Positions 24,848 to 36,207 of a stretch of 64,000 bases of DNA are shown here, piece by piece. A model generated the notes under the pieces. It had not been told where the DNA came from. It saw nothing but the letters and a program-made list of their open reading frames with translations, and did not search any database. The DNA is taken from the NCBI RefSeq assembly GCF_023516495.1, contig NZ_JAMGBC010000001.1, positions 1,116,001 through 1,180,000 on the forward strand, given 5' to 3'. Origin of the DNA: Sphingomonas anseongensis (GTDB lineage Bacteria > Pseudomonadota > Alphaproteobacteria > Sphingomonadales > Sphingomonadaceae). How positions within the stretch are numbered: position 1 is the first letter of the stretch; each line of letters starts with the position of its first letter. Position numbers and translations under genes: made by a program.

Positions 24848-26256
24848 TTCCCCTGCCTCGCCTTGGTAATCCCGTCGGCGAGCCCCGCTGCCCATTTGGT
24901 GATGTCGCCGGCGCCCATGCAGATGATCGTGTCGCCTTCCGCCGCAATATCGCGAAGCGACTGGGCGAGGTCCTGCGGGTCCGCGACGGACTTGACCATA
25001 CGGTGGCCGTGCGCGCGAAGCCCGTCGACAAGCGCGTCCGAATCCACGCCTTCGATCGGCTCCTCATTGGCGGCATAGACCGGCGCGACGAACACCATGT
25101 CGGCGTCGTTGAAGGCCGCCTGGAAGTCCTCCATCAGCGACTGGAGCCGGGTGAAGCGGTGCGGCTGCATGACCGCGATAACCCTGCCCTCGGTCGTCTC
25201 ACGGGCCGCGGAAAGCACCGCTCGGATTTCCACCGGATGATGCGCATAATCGTCGATGACGGTCGCGCCGTCGACTTCGCCGACCTTGGTGAAGCGGCGC
25301 TTGACCCCCTCGAACCGCTCGAAGCCCGTGACGATCTTGTCGTCCGGTATTCCGAGCTCGAGGGCCACCGCCACGGCGGCGAGCGCATTCTGGACGTTGT
25401 GCCGGCCCGGGATCGGTACGTGGATGCCCTCAATCGTTCGGTGCTCGCCGTCACGCTCGTACACCAAAGCGTCGAACCGGCTTCCCAGCCCGTCGGGCTG
25501 GACGTTCTCGGCGCGAAGATCGGCAAGCGCCGAAAATCCGTAAGTGACGATCCGGCGGTCCTGGATCCGGCTCAAGATGCTCTGAACTTCCGGATGATCG
25601 ACGCACAGCACCGCAAGTCCGTAGAAGGGCACGTTCTCGATGAACTCGCAGAAGGCGCGCTTCACTTCGTCGAAGCCGCCCCAATGCTCCAAATGCTCCG
25701 GGTCGATGTTGGTGACGACCGCAATCGTTCCGTCGAGGCGAAGGAAACTGCCGTCGCTCTCGTCGGCTTCCACGACCATCCACTCGCTCTTGCCGAGGCG
25801 GGCGTTGGATCCGTAGCGGTTGATGATGCCGCCATTGATCACCGTCGGGTCCATCTCCCCGGCGTCGAGCATCGCCGCGATCATCGACGTCGTGGTCGTC
25901 TTTCCGTGGGTCCCGGCGACGGCGATCGTCTTTTGCATCCGCATCAGCTCGGCGAGCATCTCCGCGCGCTTCACGATCGGCAGCCGGCGTTCGACCGCTG
26001 CCTCGATTTCCGGATTGCCGCGCGAGATCGCGCTCGAGCAGACGACGACGGCGGCGCTTCCGAGGTTGTCGGCATTATGGCCGATGGTCACGGGGATCCC
26101 GGCCTTGCGGAGCTTCTCGACCACATAGCTGTCCGACTGGTCGGAGCCCTGCACCGAATAGCCGAGCTGGTGCATCACTTCGGCGATCCCGGACATTCCG
26201 ATGCCGCCGATGCCGATGAAGTGGATGGTGCCGATGTCGGTGCCGATCGCCTTCAT
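24844..26256 (-). CDS. murC: UDP-N-acetylmuramate--L-alanine ligase
   Basis: 470 residues. Adds L-Ala to UDP-MurNAc in the cytoplasm. The Rossmann start [20 protein letters not shown] (13-32), the ATP loop [13 protein letters not shown] (about 114-126) and C-terminal domain elements [11 protein letters not shown] and MQPHRFTRL are all present. It overlaps murG and murB by four bases on each side. Confidence 0.96.
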   Translation of the reverse strand: MKAIGTDIGTIHFIGIGGIGMSGIAEVMHQLGYSVQGSDQSDSYVVEKLRKAGIPVTIGHNADNLGSAAVVVCSSAISRGNPEIEAAVERRLPIVKRAEMLAELMRMQKTIAVAGTHGKTTTTSMIAAMLDAGEMDPTVINGGIINRYGSNARLGKSEWMVVEADESDGSFLRLDGTIAVVTNIDPEHLEHWGGFDEVKRAFCEFIENVPFYGLAVLCVDHPEVQSILSRIQDRRIVTYGFSALADLRAENVQPDGLGSRFDALVYERDGEHRTIEGIHVPIPGRHNVQNALAAVAVALELGIPDDKIVTGFERFEGVKRRFTKVGEVDGATVIDDYAHHPVEIRAVLSAARETTEGRVIAVMQPHRFTRLQSLMEDFQAAFNDADMVFVAPVYAANEEPIEGVDSDALVDGLRAHGHRMVKSVADPQDLAQSLRDIAAEGDTIICMGAGDITKWAAGLADGITKARQGK

Positions 26257-27413
26257 GCCGGTACTCCCGGCCCGGCATAGGCCGCGGCTTTCCGGGGCGT
26301 GAGCGCGGGGCCGACCATCAACGGTGCGTAGCCGCCGCCGACACGCTCGACGAGATCGGCGAGGTCGCTAGCTGCGTTGGGCCGGCCGACCGAAAGCGAG
26401 CGTGCAGCTGCGTTTGCAAGCGCGTTCGGATCGGAAGCGACCATCTCAATCTGCTTTGCGAGCGTCTCCGGAGTGAACTCGTCCTGCGGGATTGCCCTCG
26501 CGCCTCCGGCGCGGACCATGTCGCGAGCGTTGGCAGTCTGGTGATCGTCGGTCGCTGCCCCGAACGGGATCAGGATCGCCGGGCGCCCGGCTGCCGTAAG
26601 CTCCGCCACCGTCGACGCTCCGCTTCGGCCGATGACCAGATGCGCATCGGCGAGCTTCTGCGGCATGTCGAGGATGTAGGTCATCAGCTCGGCCGGAATT
26701 CCCAGCTCGGCGTAGCGGGCGCGGATTTCCTCGATGTCGTCGGCCCGGCACTGCTGGACGACCTGAAGCCGGTGACGAAGCGACGGATCGAGCATTCCGA
26801 GGCCGCTGGGCACGACCTTCCCGAGAATAGTCGCGCCTTGGCTTCCGCCGGTGACCAGGATCTTGAGCGGCGCAGTGTCGTCGAACGGTGGGAACGGCAT
26901 CTCGCCGATCTTGACGATCTCTGTCCGGACCGGGTTGCCGACAAGCACGACCTTATCGCGATAGCGCGGCTTGAGCCGGTCGATCTGGGAGAATGCGGTA
27001 GCGATGGCGGCGGCCTTGCCGGCGAGCGCCCGGTTCACCCGCCCGAGCACCGCATTCTGCTCATGGAGCAAGGTCGGAATTCGCATCGAGCTTGCGGCGA
27101 GTAGCGCCGGGAATGCCGGATAACCGCCGAAGCCGACGACGGCATCGGGCCGGTGCTCGCGATAGATGGTCTTGGCTTCCCAGCGGCCGGCGAGGACGGC
27201 GCGGGCGGCCTTCATCAGTGCGATGGGATTCCGGCCGAGCCTTCCGGCGGGAAGCACGTGCACCGGCACCTTGTCGAAGAGGCCGGGAATCTTCGCTCCG
27301 CGCTCGTCCGTGATCACAAGCACGCCGTGGCCGCGAGCTTTCAGCTCCGCAGCAAGCGCATGTGCAGGGACCATGTGGCCGCCGGTTCCTCCGGCAGCGA
27401 GTACGAAGTTCAT
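26253..27413 (-). CDS. murG: UDP-GlcNAc:lipid I N-acetylglucosaminyltransferase
   Basis: 386 residues from ATG 27413 (ATGA overlap with ftsW). GT-B glycosyltransferase on the inner face of the membrane that converts lipid I to lipid II. The N-terminal glycine loop [15 protein letters not shown] (3-17), the [12 protein letters not shown] loop, the GGSQGA loop of the donor domain and [20 protein letters not shown] are visible. The tail after residue 370 is slightly extended. Confidence 0.95.
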   Translation of the reverse strand: MNFVLAAGGTGGHMVPAHALAAELKARGHGVLVITDERGAKIPGLFDKVPVHVLPAGRLGRNPIALMKAARAVLAGRWEAKTIYREHRPDAVVGFGGYPAFPALLAASSMRIPTLLHEQNAVLGRVNRALAGKAAAIATAFSQIDRLKPRYRDKVVLVGNPVRTEIVKIGEMPFPPFDDTAPLKILVTGGSQGATILGKVVPSGLGMLDPSLRHRLQVVQQCRADDIEEIRARYAELGIPAELMTYILDMPQKLADAHLVIGRSGASTVAELTAAGRPAILIPFGAATDDHQTANARDMVRAGGARAIPQDEFTPETLAKQIEMVASDPNALANAAARSLSVGRPNAASDLADLVERVGGGYAPLMVGPALTPRKAAAYAGPGVPA

Positions 27414-28636
27414 GCCGCCTGGCTCTCGCTCTCTCCGCTCCATTTCACGACATAGGGCGAGCGTGTCAGATACGGGTTGCGGCGAGTGAAGGCGAGTAGC
27501 AATCCCATCGCGATAGACAGCGCAAGCATCGAGCTTCCGCCATAACTGATGAACGGGAGAGTCATGCCCTTGGACGGGGCGATCTGGACGTTCACCGCCA
27601 TGTTGATCAGCGCCTGGAGCCCGAACTGGATGACCAGCCCCGCGCCGGCGAGGATCGCGAAGGGCGAATCCTCGTCGAGCAGCTTCACCAGCACGCGAGC
27701 GACGATGGTGAGATAGAGGACCGCGATCGCAAGGCAGGCGATCAGCCCGAACTCCTCGCCGATGACGGAGAAGATGTAATCAGTCTGCGGTTCGGGAAGG
27801 CCGAACTTGCGGGTGCCTGCGCCCGGCCCCATGCCGAACAGCCCGCCCGCGGTCAGCGTTCGCATCGCGTTATCGGTCTGGAAGGTGTCGCCCTGCCCAA
27901 ACAGGAACGCGTCGATGCGCTGCGTCGCGACGTCGTAGAAAAAGTAAGCGAGGACGATCCCGACGACGCCTGCGACCGCGAGGCCGCCCAGCACGCGGAG
28001 CGAAACGCCGGCGAGCGCAAGCATCGCCACCCAAACAGCGACGAAGATGATCGTGGAGCCGAAGTCTGGCTGCTTCATCAGCAGGAAAGCGATAGCAGCC
28101 ACCGGCAAGGCGGACAGAGCGAAGACCGGAAGCGATTTGTCGCCGTCGCGCAGGCTGAGAAGCCAGGCCATCGCCACCGCGAAGAAGGGCTTCAGGAACT
28201 CGGATGGCTGGAGCTGGCCGACTCCGATCCCAATCCAGCGACGTGCGCCGTTCACTTCCGGGCCGAGGATGGGGACGAAAAGCAGGAGGACGAAGAAGAA
28301 GCCCGCGCCGAACAAAGCGAAGCGGCGAGCGCGCTCACGCGAGAGCATCGAGATGCCGATCATCACCGGGATCCCGACCGCGATCCAGGCGATCTGCCGG
28401 TAGAAATAATAGAGCTCGGCGAAGCGGACGTTGCCGCCCGAATAGCGGACTGCCGCCGCGGGAGAGGCCGCCGCGACCGCGATCAGGCCGATCCCGATGA
28501 GGACCGCGATCAGAAGCAGGAGAACGCGGTCTATTTCCCAGAACCAGCGGCCCATTGCCGACCGGTCGGACCGGCCGTAGCGGTTCGCGTCGACCGTGAT
28601 CCTCGCCTTGAACTTGTCCGAAATGAGCCCCGTCAT
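27410..28636 (-). CDS. ftsW: SEDS glycosyltransferase FtsW
   Basis: 408 residues from ATG 28636 (ATGA overlap with murD); a longer upstream frame is rejected. Ten or so membrane helices. FtsW polymerises lipid II at the septum with FtsI. SEDS motifs: NGARRWIGIGVGQLQPSEFL with the KPF after it, LLMKQPDFGSTII, the cytoplasmic/periplasmic loop PEPQTDYIFSVIGEEFGLI, and PFISYGGSSMLALSIAMGLL near the end. Confidence 0.94.
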   Translation of the reverse strand: MTGLISDKFKARITVDANRYGRSDRSAMGRWFWEIDRVLLLLIAVLIGIGLIAVAAASPAAAVRYSGGNVRFAELYYFYRQIAWIAVGIPVMIGISMLSRERARRFALFGAGFFFVLLLFVPILGPEVNGARRWIGIGVGQLQPSEFLKPFFAVAMAWLLSLRDGDKSLPVFALSALPVAAIAFLLMKQPDFGSTIIFVAVWVAMLALAGVSLRVLGGLAVAGVVGIVLAYFFYDVATQRIDAFLFGQGDTFQTDNAMRTLTAGGLFGMGPGAGTRKFGLPEPQTDYIFSVIGEEFGLIACLAIAVLYLTIVARVLVKLLDEDSPFAILAGAGLVIQFGLQALINMAVNVQIAPSKGMTLPFISYGGSSMLALSIAMGLLLAFTRRNPYLTRSPYVVKWSGESESQAA

Positions 28637-29931
28637 AACGCCCTCACCAGCTCCCGGAATTGGTCGCCGCGATCCTCGAAATCGCGGAATTGGTCGAAGC
28701 TCGCGCATGCCGGCGACAGAAGCACCGTGTCGCCTGCTTCGGCATCCTGTGCAGCAGCGCGCACCGCAGCGCCAAGCTCGTGACAATTTTTCACGTCGAT
28801 ATGCGGACTTAGCAGCCGCTCGAAAAGCTCGGCCGCCTCGCCAATCGTGTAGGCCGAACGCACGTGCGCGAAGTGCGGCGCGCATTCGTCGAGATTGTCC
28901 GTCTTCGCCTGCCCGCCGCAGATCCAGCGGATCGCCGGGAAAGCGGCGAGCGCCGGCGCGGTGGCGGTCGGGTTGGTCGCCTTGCTATCATTGACGAAGA
29001 GCACGCCGTCCCGCTCGCGGACTCGCTCCATGCGGTGCGGGAGGCCGGGATAGGTTCGGAGGCCTTGTGCAATTGCTTGATCGGACACGCCAAGCACTTG
29101 AGCCGTCGCAATCGCCGCTGTTGCGTTCTGAGCGTTGTGCGGCCCTTGGAGCGCCGGCCAGTTTCCTTGGCTGCCAAATACGGGGTTGTTCCGTTTGTTT
29201 ACCATCCAACTGGCGGAGAGCTCGTCACGAACGAGCCCATCGGCGACGCTCTGGCTGACTACATCATCTACCATAATGATGCCGTTGGGATTCTTGCCTC
29301 GCTGCATTGCAAAAATGCGGGCCTTTGAATTCACGTAAGCATCAAAGCTGTCATACCGATCGAGATGATCGGGCGTGATGTTGAGCAACACCGCGACGTC
29401 GCAATCGAGGCTCTGCGTCAGATCGATCTGGTAGCTCGACAGCTCCAGCACATAGACCCCGCCTTCGGGCAGCGGGTCCTGCGCGAGGATCGGAAGCCCG
29501 ATATTGCCGCCCATCGTCGTCGGAACGGAGGCAGTCTTGAGGATGTGATGCACCAGCGCTGTCGTCGTCGACTTGCCGTTGGTGCCGGTGATGCCGACGA
29601 CCTTGTGCGGCGGCAACTCGGGCCGGGCGCGGGCGAACAGCTCGATGTCGCCGATGATCTCGAGACCCGCATCCCGCGCGCGCTGCGCAATCGGATGGCG
29701 GTTCAGCGGAAGGCCCGGAGTGACGACGAGGCTGTCGAACTGCGACAGGTCCGCCTCGTCGAGGTTCGCGATGTCGGTGCCCGCAGGCGCTTTTTCCCTC
29801 GCCTCCTCCTTCGCGTCCCAGGCGGTGACTTTCGCTCCGCTCGCTAGCAGCGCTTCGGCCGTCGCAAGCCCCGAGCGCGCCAGGCCGTAGACCGCGTAAT
29901 GCTTCCCTTCGAAGGCGCGTGCGGTGATCAC
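28633..29931 (-). CDS. murD: UDP-N-acetylmuramoylalanine--D-glutamate ligase
   Basis: 432 residues. Adds D-Glu to UDP-MurNAc-L-Ala. The N-terminal [20 protein letters not shown], the P-loop [20 protein letters not shown], the metal/substrate segment [17 protein letters not shown] with carbamylated-Lys region SKARIF, and [20 protein letters not shown] near the end are all typical. It overlaps mraY and ftsW by four bases each. Confidence 0.95.
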   Translation of the reverse strand: MITARAFEGKHYAVYGLARSGLATAEALLASGAKVTAWDAKEEAREKAPAGTDIANLDEADLSQFDSLVVTPGLPLNRHPIAQRARDAGLEIIGDIELFARARPELPPHKVVGITGTNGKSTTTALVHHILKTASVPTTMGGNIGLPILAQDPLPEGGVYVLELSSYQIDLTQSLDCDVAVLLNITPDHLDRYDSFDAYVNSKARIFAMQRGKNPNGIIMVDDVVSQSVADGLVRDELSASWMVNKRNNPVFGSQGNWPALQGPHNAQNATAAIATAQVLGVSDQAIAQGLRTYPGLPHRMERVRERDGVLFVNDSKATNPTATAPALAAFPAIRWICGGQAKTDNLDECAPHFAHVRSAYTIGEAAELFERLLSPHIDVKNCHELGAAVRAAAQDAEAGDTVLLSPACASFDQFRDFEDRGDQFRELVRAL

Positions 29932-30998
29932 CGCAGCTTGAGGGTCGCGAGACCCGCGAGCGCCAGAACGAAGCTGACGATCCAGAAACGGATGACGATG
30001 GTCGGCTCCGACCAGCCGATATGCTCGAAATGGTGGTGGATCGGCGCCATCAGGAACACGCGCTTGCCGGTTCGCTTGAACACCATCACCTGGATGACGA
30101 CGCTAAGCGCCTCGACGACGAAAAGCCCGCCGACGATGGCGAGGACGAACTCGTGGTGGGTGGCGACCGCGATGGCGCCGAGCGCCCCGCCTAGAGCCAG
30201 GCTGCCGGTATCGCCCATGAAGACCGCCGCCGGCGGCGCGTTGAACCAGAGGAAGGCGAGGCAGGCGCCCACGATCGCAAGGCACAGAACCGTCAGGTCG
30301 CCCGCGCCCGCCACGTGCGGGATGCCAAGATAGGCCGCATATTTCACGTTGCCGACCATGTAGGTGATGAGGAGGAAGGCGAGGCTTGCGATCACCACCG
30401 GCATGCTCGCCAGCCCGTCGAGGCCGTCGGTCAGGTTCACTGCGTTGCCGAACGAGACGATCACGAAGGCTCCGAACACGATGTAGAGCCAGCCGAGATC
30501 GGCGACGGACTCCTTGACGAACGGGATGTGCAGATCGGTGCCGCTGTGGCGGACCATCAGCCAGGTCGCAAAACCCGCGATGAGGAATTCCAGCGCCAGC
30601 CGGGTCTTGCCCGACAGCCCCTTGTGATGCGCCTTCTTCACCTTGTCGTAATCGTCGAGGAACCCGATCAGGCCGAAGCCCGCGGTCACCGCAAGGCAGC
30701 CCCAGACATAGACGCTGCCGATGTTCATCCACAGCAACGACGAACCGATCACCGCGATCAGGATCAGAAGGCCGCCCATGGTCGGGGTTCCGCGCTTGGC
30801 GAAATGCCCCTGCGGTCCGTCGTCGCGGATCGGCTGGCCCTTGCCCTGCCGCTCCCGCAGGTAGGAAATGAACCACGGCCCGAGGAGAAGGCCGATGAGG
30901 AGCGCGGTCGCGCTCGCCGCGCCAGCGCGGAAACTCAGATAGCGGATGAGGTTCAAAAGGCCCGGGAAGTCGAGCTTCTCGGCGATCAGGTAGAGCAT
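29928..30998 (-). CDS. mraY: Phospho-MurNAc-pentapeptide-transferase
   Basis: 356 residues, ten membrane helices. Transfers phospho-MurNAc-pentapeptide to undecaprenyl phosphate to give lipid I. Family motifs: [12 protein letters not shown] (66-77), the Asp pair [46 protein letters not shown], and the C-terminal [23 protein letters not shown] 30998 overlaps murF by 13 bases. Confidence 0.96.
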   Translation of the reverse strand: MLYLIAEKLDFPGLLNLIRYLSFRAGAASATALLIGLLLGPWFISYLRERQGKGQPIRDDGPQGHFAKRGTPTMGGLLILIAVIGSSLLWMNIGSVYVWGCLAVTAGFGLIGFLDDYDKVKKAHHKGLSGKTRLALEFLIAGFATWLMVRHSGTDLHIPFVKESVADLGWLYIVFGAFVIVSFGNAVNLTDGLDGLASMPVVIASLAFLLITYMVGNVKYAAYLGIPHVAGAGDLTVLCLAIVGACLAFLWFNAPPAAVFMGDTGSLALGGALGAIAVATHHEFVLAIVGGLFVVEALSVVIQVMVFKRTGKRVFLMAPIHHHFEHIGWSEPTIVIRFWIVSFVLALAGLATLKLR

Positions 30999-32374
30999 TC
31001 CGCCATCCCCTTCGTCAGCCGGTCCACGACCCGGCCGAGCCCAACCGAATTCGACGCCTTTACCAGCACCGCATCGCCGGGCCTAAGCAGACGCGAGAGA
31101 GCGTCCGCGGCTTGCGCGGCATCGGCTACGTTCGTCACATGCACTTGTCCATCGAGCGCCTGCTCGAGCGGGCGCATGTCAGCCCCGACGAGCACGAGCT
31201 CGTCGACCTTGGCGGCGATCACCGACGGCGCGAGATCGGCGTGAAGCTGGTCGGCATGCTCGCCGAGCTCGCGCATCGGGCCGAGCACGGCGATCCGGCG
31301 CTCTGCGCCGACTTCCTCGCCGAGGCTCTTGAGAGTCGCAGCCATGGACGCGGGATTGGCGTTGTAGCTTTCGTCGATCAACAGCGCCTCGCCGCCATCG
31401 ACACGAATCTGGTGCCGCTCTCCGCGACCCTTGATTCCGCCCAGGTCGGCGAGCGCAAGCCCGGCGAGCGCTGCGTCGCCGCCGATGGCTTCGACGACGG
31501 CAAGCACCGCCAGCGCGTTCGACACCCAATGCTCGCCGCGTTGGGAGATGGTGAAGGTCACGTCGCTGTCGAGGAGCGAAGCCGTGATGAGGCTTCCGCC
31601 ATTGTCGGCCCGCACAGCGTGGAGCGCGTGGACGTCCGCATCGCCGGTGCCGAAGGTTACGATGCGGTCAGCATGGCGGCGCGCGGCGCGCACCAGCCGG
31701 TCCCGGTGTGGACTGTCGTTCGGGATGATCGCGACGCCGTCGGCCTCGAGCCCTTCGAAGATCTCCGCCTTCGCGTCGGCGATCGCCTCTTCCGAGCCCA
31801 GGTTCTCGATATGCGCGGGGGCAATCGCGGTCACGACCGCGACGTTCGGCCGAACCAGGCGGGTCAAGGCCGCGATCTCGCCCTTGGCGTTCATGCCCAT
31901 CTCGAGGACGGCATAGGCAGTTTCGCGAGGCATTCGAGCGAGGCTGAGCGGAACGCCCGTATGGTTGTTGTAGCTCTTCACCGACCGATGGACCTTGCCC
32001 GGCTGCCAGCGGTCGAGCGCAGCGTAAATGGCTTCCTTGGTGCTGGTCTTTCCGACCGAGCCGGTCACTCCGATGATGGTCGCGCCGCTTCGCTCCCGGG
32101 ACGCGCGGCCGAGGTCCTGGAGAGCCTTAGCAGTGTCTCCGACCAGCACGTGCGGGTGATTGACGGGCCGCGACACGATCAGGCCCGCCGCGTGCGATGC
32201 GATCGCCTGGGGCACGAACTCGTGTCCGTCATGGACCGTCCCCGGCATTGCGATGAACAGATCGCCGGGACCGACCTCGCGGCTGTCGAACGTGACGCCC
32301 GTCACCTCGAAGGCAGCGCTTGCGGTCCCGCCGGTCGCGTCCGCGATCTCCTCGGAGGTCCACAGCACGCTCAT
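30986..32374 (-). CDS. murF: UDP-MurNAc-tripeptide--D-alanyl-D-alanine ligase
   Basis: 462 residues from ATG 32374 (ATGA overlap with murE). Adds D-Ala-D-Ala. N-terminal [20 protein letters not shown] (28-47), ATP loop [19 protein letters not shown] (about 108-126), the [19 protein letters not shown] segment, and [11 protein letters not shown] in the central domain, which is diagnostic for MurF. Confidence 0.95.
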   Translation of the reverse strand: MSVLWTSEEIADATGGTASAAFEVTGVTFDSREVGPGDLFIAMPGTVHDGHEFVPQAIASHAAGLIVSRPVNHPHVLVGDTAKALQDLGRASRERSGATIIGVTGSVGKTSTKEAIYAALDRWQPGKVHRSVKSYNNHTGVPLSLARMPRETAYAVLEMGMNAKGEIAALTRLVRPNVAVVTAIAPAHIENLGSEEAIADAKAEIFEGLEADGVAIIPNDSPHRDRLVRAARRHADRIVTFGTGDADVHALHAVRADNGGSLITASLLDSDVTFTISQRGEHWVSNALAVLAVVEAIGGDAALAGLALADLGGIKGRGERHQIRVDGGEALLIDESYNANPASMAATLKSLGEEVGAERRIAVLGPMRELGEHADQLHADLAPSVIAAKVDELVLVGADMRPLEQALDGQVHVTNVADAAQAADALSRLLRPGDAVLVKASNSVGLGRVVDRLTKGMAECST

Positions 32375-33786
32375 GCAGCGCATTCCCGGGCCACGAGCGC
32401 GTCGTCGAAGGGAAGAACCTTGTTGCCCACGATTTGGCCTGTCTCATGGCCCTTGCCGGCGAGAAGGACGATGTCGCCGCTCGCCGCCATTTCAAGGGCG
32501 CGCGCAATCGCTTCCTTGCGCCCGGCGACCTCAATGGCTCCCGGCGCTCCGGCCATGATGTCGGCGCGGATCTTCGCCGGGTCCTCGCTTCGCGGGTTGT
32601 CGTCGGTGACGATGACCACGTCGGACAGACGAGTTGCCGCCTCACCCATCGGCGCGCGCTTGCCCTGGTCGCGGTCGCCTCCGGCGCCGAATACCGTGAT
32701 CAGCTTGCCCTCCACGTGCGGGCGAAGGGCCTGGATCGCCGCTTCGAGAGCATCGGGCGTGTGGGCATAATCCACATAGACGGGAGCACCTGCGCGGCTG
32801 ATCACCGCCCGCTCCAGCCGCCCGCGAACCGGCGAAACCCGGCCCATGGCAGAAAACACGTCGCGCCATTCACCGCCCGTGGCGAGGACCAGCGCGGCCG
32901 CGGTCATGACATTCGACGCCTGGTAGGCACCGATCAGCGGAAGCGCGAGCCGATAGCTCTTGCCCGAATGCTCGATCTGCAGAGTCTGGCCGAGTGGGGT
33001 CGAGGTTTGGTCGAGTAGCCGGATCGTCTCGCCCTTGCGGCCGACGGTCAGCAGCTTCAGGCCGCGCCTGCGCGCCCGCTCAATCACCTCCTCGGATTTC
33101 GGATCATCGGTCCAGATCACGGCCGACTGTCCCGGCTCGGCCACCTCGTCGAACAGCCGCATCTTGGCTTCGAAATAGGAGTCCATGTCCGGGTGATAGT
33201 CGAGGTGGTCGCGGCTGAAGTTGGTGAAGGCCACCGCCGCGAGCGGAACGCCTTCCGCGCGATACTGGTCGAGGCCGTGGGAGGAAGCTTCGTAGGCGAC
33301 GTGGCTGATGCCCATCCGCTCCAGCCCTGCGACATTGCTCAAGAACGTGACGATGTCGGGCGTCGTCAGCCCGGTTTTCACCTGGTCGTCCGAAGTTGTG
33401 ACTCCGAGAGTCCCGATCGACGCGGAACGGTGTCCCAGCATCCTCCAGATCTGCCGCGTCATCTCCACCGTGGACGTCTTGCCGTTAGTGCCAGTGACGG
33501 CGACGACGATCTCCGGATACGGCCCGAAATATTTCGCCGCCATTTGCGCGAACAGCCTGCGCGGCCGCTCGTCGGCGAGGTGCAGGGCCCGCTCGACCTT
33601 GGCTTGGGGCCGAGCGACGACTGCCACCGCTCCGCGCTCGACCGCCGCGGGGATGAAATCCTCGCCGTTGAACACTGCCCCGGCAAAGCCGCCGAAGACG
33701 TTGCCCTTCGTCACCTTGCGATGATCGATCGCAAAGCCGGTCACTTCAGAATCGTCGTCGACATCAGCCAGGTCGCGAAGGCGCAC
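32371..33786 (-). CDS. murE: UDP-MurNAc-tripeptide synthetase MurE, meso-diaminopimelate type
   Basis: 471 residues from GTG 33786, four bases after the ftsI stop; a much longer upstream frame lies inside ftsI and is rejected. Adds meso-diaminopimelate to the dipeptide. The ATP loop VAVTGTNGKTSTVEMTRQIW and NFSRDHLDYHPDM are present. The side-chain specificity motif DDNPR (VIVTDDNPRSEDP) marks a meso-DAP rather than L-Lys enzyme, as expected for a Gram-negative. Confidence 0.95.
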   Translation of the reverse strand: MRLRDLADVDDDSEVTGFAIDHRKVTKGNVFGGFAGAVFNGEDFIPAAVERGAVAVVARPQAKVERALHLADERPRRLFAQMAAKYFGPYPEIVVAVTGTNGKTSTVEMTRQIWRMLGHRSASIGTLGVTTSDDQVKTGLTTPDIVTFLSNVAGLERMGISHVAYEASSHGLDQYRAEGVPLAAVAFTNFSRDHLDYHPDMDSYFEAKMRLFDEVAEPGQSAVIWTDDPKSEEVIERARRRGLKLLTVGRKGETIRLLDQTSTPLGQTLQIEHSGKSYRLALPLIGAYQASNVMTAAALVLATGGEWRDVFSAMGRVSPVRGRLERAVISRAGAPVYVDYAHTPDALEAAIQALRPHVEGKLITVFGAGGDRDQGKRAPMGEAATRLSDVVIVTDDNPRSEDPAKIRADIMAGAPGAIEVAGRKEAIARALEMAASGDIVLLAGKGHETGQIVGNKVLPFDDALVARECAA

Positions 33787-33790
33787 CGAT

Positions 33791-35500
33791 TCACTGCTCC
33801 TCGTGAATGTAGGGCAGGACCTCGGACATGTCGGGCTCGCGATGAAGGTCCGGCGCGATTCCGAGCATCGGCGCGATCCGGCTAACGGTCTTGCTGACGA
33901 CGGGTGCAACGTTCCAGCCGGCAGTGGTGAATCCGTAAGTCTCGGCAGTGGCCTTGGGTGCGTCGAGCATCACGACGATCACATAGCGCGGGTCGTCCAT
34001 CGGGAACACACCGGCGAAGCTGGTGATGTTGACCGACTGGCTATAGCGGCCGCCGATGATCTTCTGGGCGGTGCCGGTCTTGCCCCCGACCCTGTAGCCC
34101 GGCGCATCGGCCTTCCTGCCCGTGCCCTTGGTCACGACGAGCCGCAGAAGTGCGCGCATCCGGTAGCTCGTGTCGGCGGTGAACACGCGACGCCCTTTCG
34201 GCAGCGGATGGTTCGGCCCGATCTTGAGGATCGTCGGCGGGTGATAGATTCCTCCGTCGAACAGGGTCGCATAGCCCATCGCCAGCTGAAGCGGCGCAAC
34301 CGCGATGCCCTGGCCGAAGCCGACGGTCATCGTTTCGAACGGTCCCCAGCGCGATCCGGGGGTCAGGGTCCGGCCGCGCTCGGGAAGCTCGACCTCGACC
34401 TTGCTCAGGAAGCCCATCCGGCGGAGGAACGCCTGCTGCCGGGCTGTGCCGAGCTGCTGGGCCATCTGCGCCATTCCGATGTTGGAGCTTTCCATCATGA
34501 TCTCGGCGACGGTGCACGTGCGGCCGAACGGGTGCGTATCGTGGATCACGTGGCCGTAAGCGGGAAGCGTCTGCGGGCAATTGTAGATTTGCCCCGGGCC
34601 GCTGACGACGCCGGCGTCCATCGCCATCGCCAGAGTGAACGGCTTGAAGGTCGATCCCAGCTCATAGACTCCCAGGGTCGCCCGGTTGAACATCTGGTCC
34701 GGAGTGACCTTCCCGGGAGCATTGGGGTTCATCGACGGAAGCGACGTCATGGCGATGATCTCGCCGGTATGGACGTCCATCACCACTCCGGCGGCGCCGA
34801 TCGCCGAGAAGCGAGTCATTGCCTCCTGCAGCTCATGCTCAAGCGCCTGCTGGACCGTCATCGAGATCGACAGCTGCACGGGAGTCGCGCGCGTCGCTGC
34901 ATCTGCGAGCTGCTTGTCGAAGGCCAGCTCGGCACCAGCGGCGCCGTGGCCGTCGAGGTTGGTGAAGCCGATCACGTGGGCGGCGAGGTTCGTCTGCGGG
35001 TACAGCCGCTCCGGCTCGCGATCGAGCGCAAGCCCGGGCTCTCCAATCGCGTTGACCGCCTCGACGATCTCAGGAGAGGCCCTGCGTCGAAGGTAGAAGA
35101 AGCTCTTCCCCGAGCGGAGCATGTTGAAATAATCGGCTTCGCTACGCTCCGGCATCAGCTGGGCGAGCTTTCGCGCCAGCTGCAGCTTGTCGCCGATGAC
35201 CTTGTTTGGATGGAGCCCAATGCTCCACGCGTCGATCGTCCGAGCCAGCGGTTGGCCGTCCCGGTCGACGATGTCGCCGCGATCGGGCACCAGAGCGCCG
35301 ACCCCCGCCTGCCGCCCGGCGTGGTCGCCGAACGCGGCCAGGTAGAGAATCCTCAACGCAATGAGAGCGACGACGCCGGCATAGACGAGCATGCCCAGCA
35401 TCAACCGCTGGTGCATCATCGAAAGCGTCTGGCGCCGCTGGCCGACAAGCCGAAGCCGCTCGGGGCGCGGGGCGACGAGGGCTGCTGTCGGGGCGTTCAT
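33791..35500 (-). CDS. ftsI: Septal transpeptidase FtsI (PBP3)
   Basis: 569 residues. One N-terminal membrane helix (about 34-54), a dimerisation domain, then the transpeptidase. Catalytic motifs: STFK in YELGSTFKPFT (nucleophile Ser near 280), SSN in MMESSNIGMAQ and KTG in GGKTGTAQKI. It cross-links septal peptidoglycan with FtsW. ATG 35500 overlaps ftsL by four bases. The PASTA domain of some relatives is absent, as usual for Gram-negatives. Confidence 0.95.
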   Translation of the reverse strand: MNAPTAALVAPRPERLRLVGQRRQTLSMMHQRLMLGMLVYAGVVALIALRILYLAAFGDHAGRQAGVGALVPDRGDIVDRDGQPLARTIDAWSIGLHPNKVIGDKLQLARKLAQLMPERSEADYFNMLRSGKSFFYLRRRASPEIVEAVNAIGEPGLALDREPERLYPQTNLAAHVIGFTNLDGHGAAGAELAFDKQLADAATRATPVQLSISMTVQQALEHELQEAMTRFSAIGAAGVVMDVHTGEIIAMTSLPSMNPNAPGKVTPDQMFNRATLGVYELGSTFKPFTLAMAMDAGVVSGPGQIYNCPQTLPAYGHVIHDTHPFGRTCTVAEIMMESSNIGMAQMAQQLGTARQQAFLRRMGFLSKVEVELPERGRTLTPGSRWGPFETMTVGFGQGIAVAPLQLAMGYATLFDGGIYHPPTILKIGPNHPLPKGRRVFTADTSYRMRALLRLVVTKGTGRKADAPGYRVGGKTGTAQKIIGGRYSQSVNITSFAGVFPMDDPRYVIVVMLDAPKATAETYGFTTAGWNVAPVVSKTVSRIAPMLGIAPDLHREPDMSEVLPYIHEEQ

Positions 35501-36207
35501 CGATTCGCGCGCGATCCCTTGGCTGCGGAACGCTCGGTCGGAAGTGGAGCGAGCGGATCGATTTTGGCGCTGCGGGCCGGCTTTGTCACCGAAGCAGTTT
35601 GGACTCGAAGCGACTTGTCCCCAGCTTTCTTGTCGGCAGCCGGCGGCTTGGCCGCGACCGCTTTGGGAAGGGACGAAGCAGCCGCCGTTTTCGCTTTGGG
35701 AGACGCGGCTGTCGCGGCCGCCTTGGGCTCTGCTTTCTTCGGCTCGGCTTGAGCGACCTTCGGGAGTGCGGGCCTGGCCGGGACCTCGTAGCTCGCCTCG
35801 TGAAGGAGCTGGCGGACCGGGGCTACGTCAGGGTCGGAATCCTGCGCCAGCGGCTGCGCCGGCTGAGGCGCCGGAGCCGAAGCGAGCACGAGCGGAGCCT
35901 CGACGTCGTTGCGCTGCGGCTGAACGAGTTTGGCGAGCTGGAACTTGTCGCCGAGGATCTGACCTGCGGTCGGTGCCGACAACGCCAGCACTCGGACGTT
36001 CCACCGCTCGAGCTGGGCCAGGCGCGACCGCGTCCCGACCTCCGTCTGAAGCATTCGGATGTTTGCCTGGGTGGCGACGATCTGGCTTTCGACCTGCTCC
36101 AGAGCCGCCCGCTCCGAGGCCACACGGAGCGAGACGAGGTAGCAGCCGAGTGCCGCACCGGCCACGGCGGTGGCCATGAAAACCGAGTGGAAGCTGCGAA
36201 CGCTCAT
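35497..36207 (-). CDS. ftsL: FtsL-like divisome protein with a long Ala/Lys/Pro-rich tail
   Basis: 236 residues, about twice the size of a typical FtsL. The N-terminal 90 residues look like FtsL: a short cytoplasmic end, one membrane helix at about 8-27, then a coiled-coil with heptad-like spacing ([19 protein letters not shown]). From about residue 105 the protein becomes Ala/Pro/Gln-rich and then a Lys/Ala/Pro low-complexity tail (about 150-236), strongly basic. Identification rests on position between rsmH and ftsI and on the topology. The tail should lie in the periplasm and could bind wall or anionic lipid. Confidence 0.8.
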   Translation of the reverse strand: MSVRSFHSVFMATAVAGAALGCYLVSLRVASERAALEQVESQIVATQANIRMLQTEVGTRSRLAQLERWNVRVLALSAPTAGQILGDKFQLAKLVQPQRNDVEAPLVLASAPAPQPAQPLAQDSDPDVAPVRQLLHEASYEVPARPALPKVAQAEPKKAEPKAAATAASPKAKTAAASSLPKAVAAKPPAADKKAGDKSLRVQTASVTKPARSAKIDPLAPLPTERSAAKGSRANR

